Source: Chloroflexota bacterium
GTDB taxonomy: Bacteria; Chloroflexota; Limnocylindria; Limnocylindrales; CSP1-4
Direction: 5' to 3'
Length of the DNA stretch: 13,400 bases
NCBI GenBank assembly: GCA_013698385.1
Contig: JACCVB010000278.1
Coordinates: forward strand, 1-13,400
Shown: positions 12,946 to 13,400 of the stretch, piece by piece
Numbering within the stretch: the first letter of the stretch is position 1
How the letters are laid out: each line of letters starts with the position of its first letter
Made by a program: the position numbers and the translations under genes
The notes under the pieces: generated by a model
Seen by the model: the letters and a program-made list of their open reading frames with translations, nothing else
Database searches by the model: none
Told to the model about the DNA's origin: nothing

Positions 12946-13400
12946 CGGCCTGTCTCCTCGTCCTTGTCTTCCACCCAGTGGAGTTCGGCGGCGGCCGCTC
13001 GTGCCTTCGCCAATGGCGCGTCGGCGGTTCCGGCCGTCTCGCCCACGGCGGTCAGGTGGCCCATCTTGCGTCGTTCGAAGACCTCGCGCTTGTCGTAGAC
13101 GTGCAGGTGGAGGGCCGGGTCGGCGAGCGCGACAGCCACGCCATCCAGTCGGGCGGGCCGGCGCGGACCGGTGCCGAGCAGGTTGACCATCGCGGTCGGC
13201 GCCAGGGCGTGCGTGGCGCCCAGACCGAGCCCGCAGATCGCCCGGATGTGCTGTTCGAACTGCGACGTCGCCGCGCCTTCGATCGTCCAGTGGCCGCTGT
13301 TGTGGACGCGCGGGGCGAGCTCGTTGACGACGAGACGGCCGTCCGGCATGAGGAAGAGCTCCACGGTGAGGGTGCCGACGAGGTCCATCTCGACGGCCAG
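12942..13400 (-). CDS. purK: N5-carboxyaminoimidazole ribonucleotide synthase, C-terminal part, cut by window edge
   Basis: PurK is an ATP-grasp enzyme that carboxylates AIR with bicarbonate to give N5-CAIR for PurE. Only the last 152 codons are in the window, and the frame stays open to base 13400. The Met at 13388 is internal: the codons before it read LAVE, leading into VGTLTVELF, the ATP-grasp strand. The metal- and phosphate-binding motif NELAPRVHNSGHWTIEGA is intact, followed by TSQFEQHIRAICGLGLG. The C-terminal domain includes LHVYDKREVFERRKMGHLTA, typical of PurK. It overlaps purE by four bases, so the two are translated from one message. The rest of the gene lies to the right of the window. 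Confidence 0.95.
   Translation of the reverse strand: MAVEMDLVGTLTVELFLMPDGRLVVNELAPRVHNSGHWTIEGAATSQFEQHIRAICGLGLGATHALAPTAMVNLLGTGPRRPARLDGVAVALADPALHLHVYDKREVFERRKMGHLTAVGETAGTADAPLAKARAAAAELHWVEDKDEETGR

Noticed and set aside
1..13400. tRNA, rRNA, CRISPR array, insertion sequence or attachment site
   Set aside because: I looked in the intergenic gaps on both strands and saw no cloverleaf-like segment, regularly spaced repeats, transposase motifs or long terminal repeats.

Overview
The window is a high-GC bacterial chromosome segment, roughly two thirds G+C by eye. It is densely packed, with many TTG and GTG starts and several starts that lie 6-10 bases after a TANNNT box (leaderless-style promoters). 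Gene content and style suggest Chloroflexota (Limnocylindria- or Thermomicrobia-like) or Actinomycetota. This assignment is an inference, because no rRNA or other strong phylogenetic marker is present.

Layout. At 1-684 (+) is the end of a membrane-anchored Gmad2-like protein. It converges on a minus-strand pair, a small three-span membrane protein (1382-1831) and a zinc-ribbon Nudix hydrolase (757-1371). Divergent from that pair is the broken 5' part of an AlkA-type DNA glycosylase gene (about 1880-2165), carrying a frameshift and an in-frame stop. Next is a divergent regulatory unit: an HxlR-type regulator (2288-2716, minus) and a signal-less HtrA-like protease (2830-3732, plus). A strong inverted repeat sits on the apparent protease promoter. 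A DoxX-like membrane protein (3826-4227, plus) follows.

The central block (12149 down to 4304, minus) is an eight-gene run of about 7.8 kb. In order of transcription it holds a small membrane protein, an enolase-superfamily enzyme with a complete mandelate-racemase-type active site, a DUF1440-like membrane protein, a pyruvate-oxidase-like ThDP enzyme, a membrane protein made of two homologous halves, a gluconate-2-dehydrogenase subunit-3-like protein, a GMC flavoprotein with a Cys-x5-Cys-x3-Cys cluster motif, and an SRPBCC protein. The first seven genes overlap by 4 bases or are separated by 1 base, so they are probably co-transcribed. The likely theme is oxidation of a sugar, sugar acid or related alcohol/acid at the cytoplasmic face of the membrane. 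The usual cytochrome c partner of such dehydrogenases is absent, and the duplicated membrane protein sits in its place. The substrate cannot be read from the sequence.

At the right edge are the purine genes purK (3' part only, running off the window) and purE (12451-12945), on the minus strand and overlapping by 4 bases. The 12150-12450 gap between purE and the large operon holds the operon's likely promoter and no gene I can support. I found no tRNA, rRNA, CRISPR array, transposase or insertion sequence.
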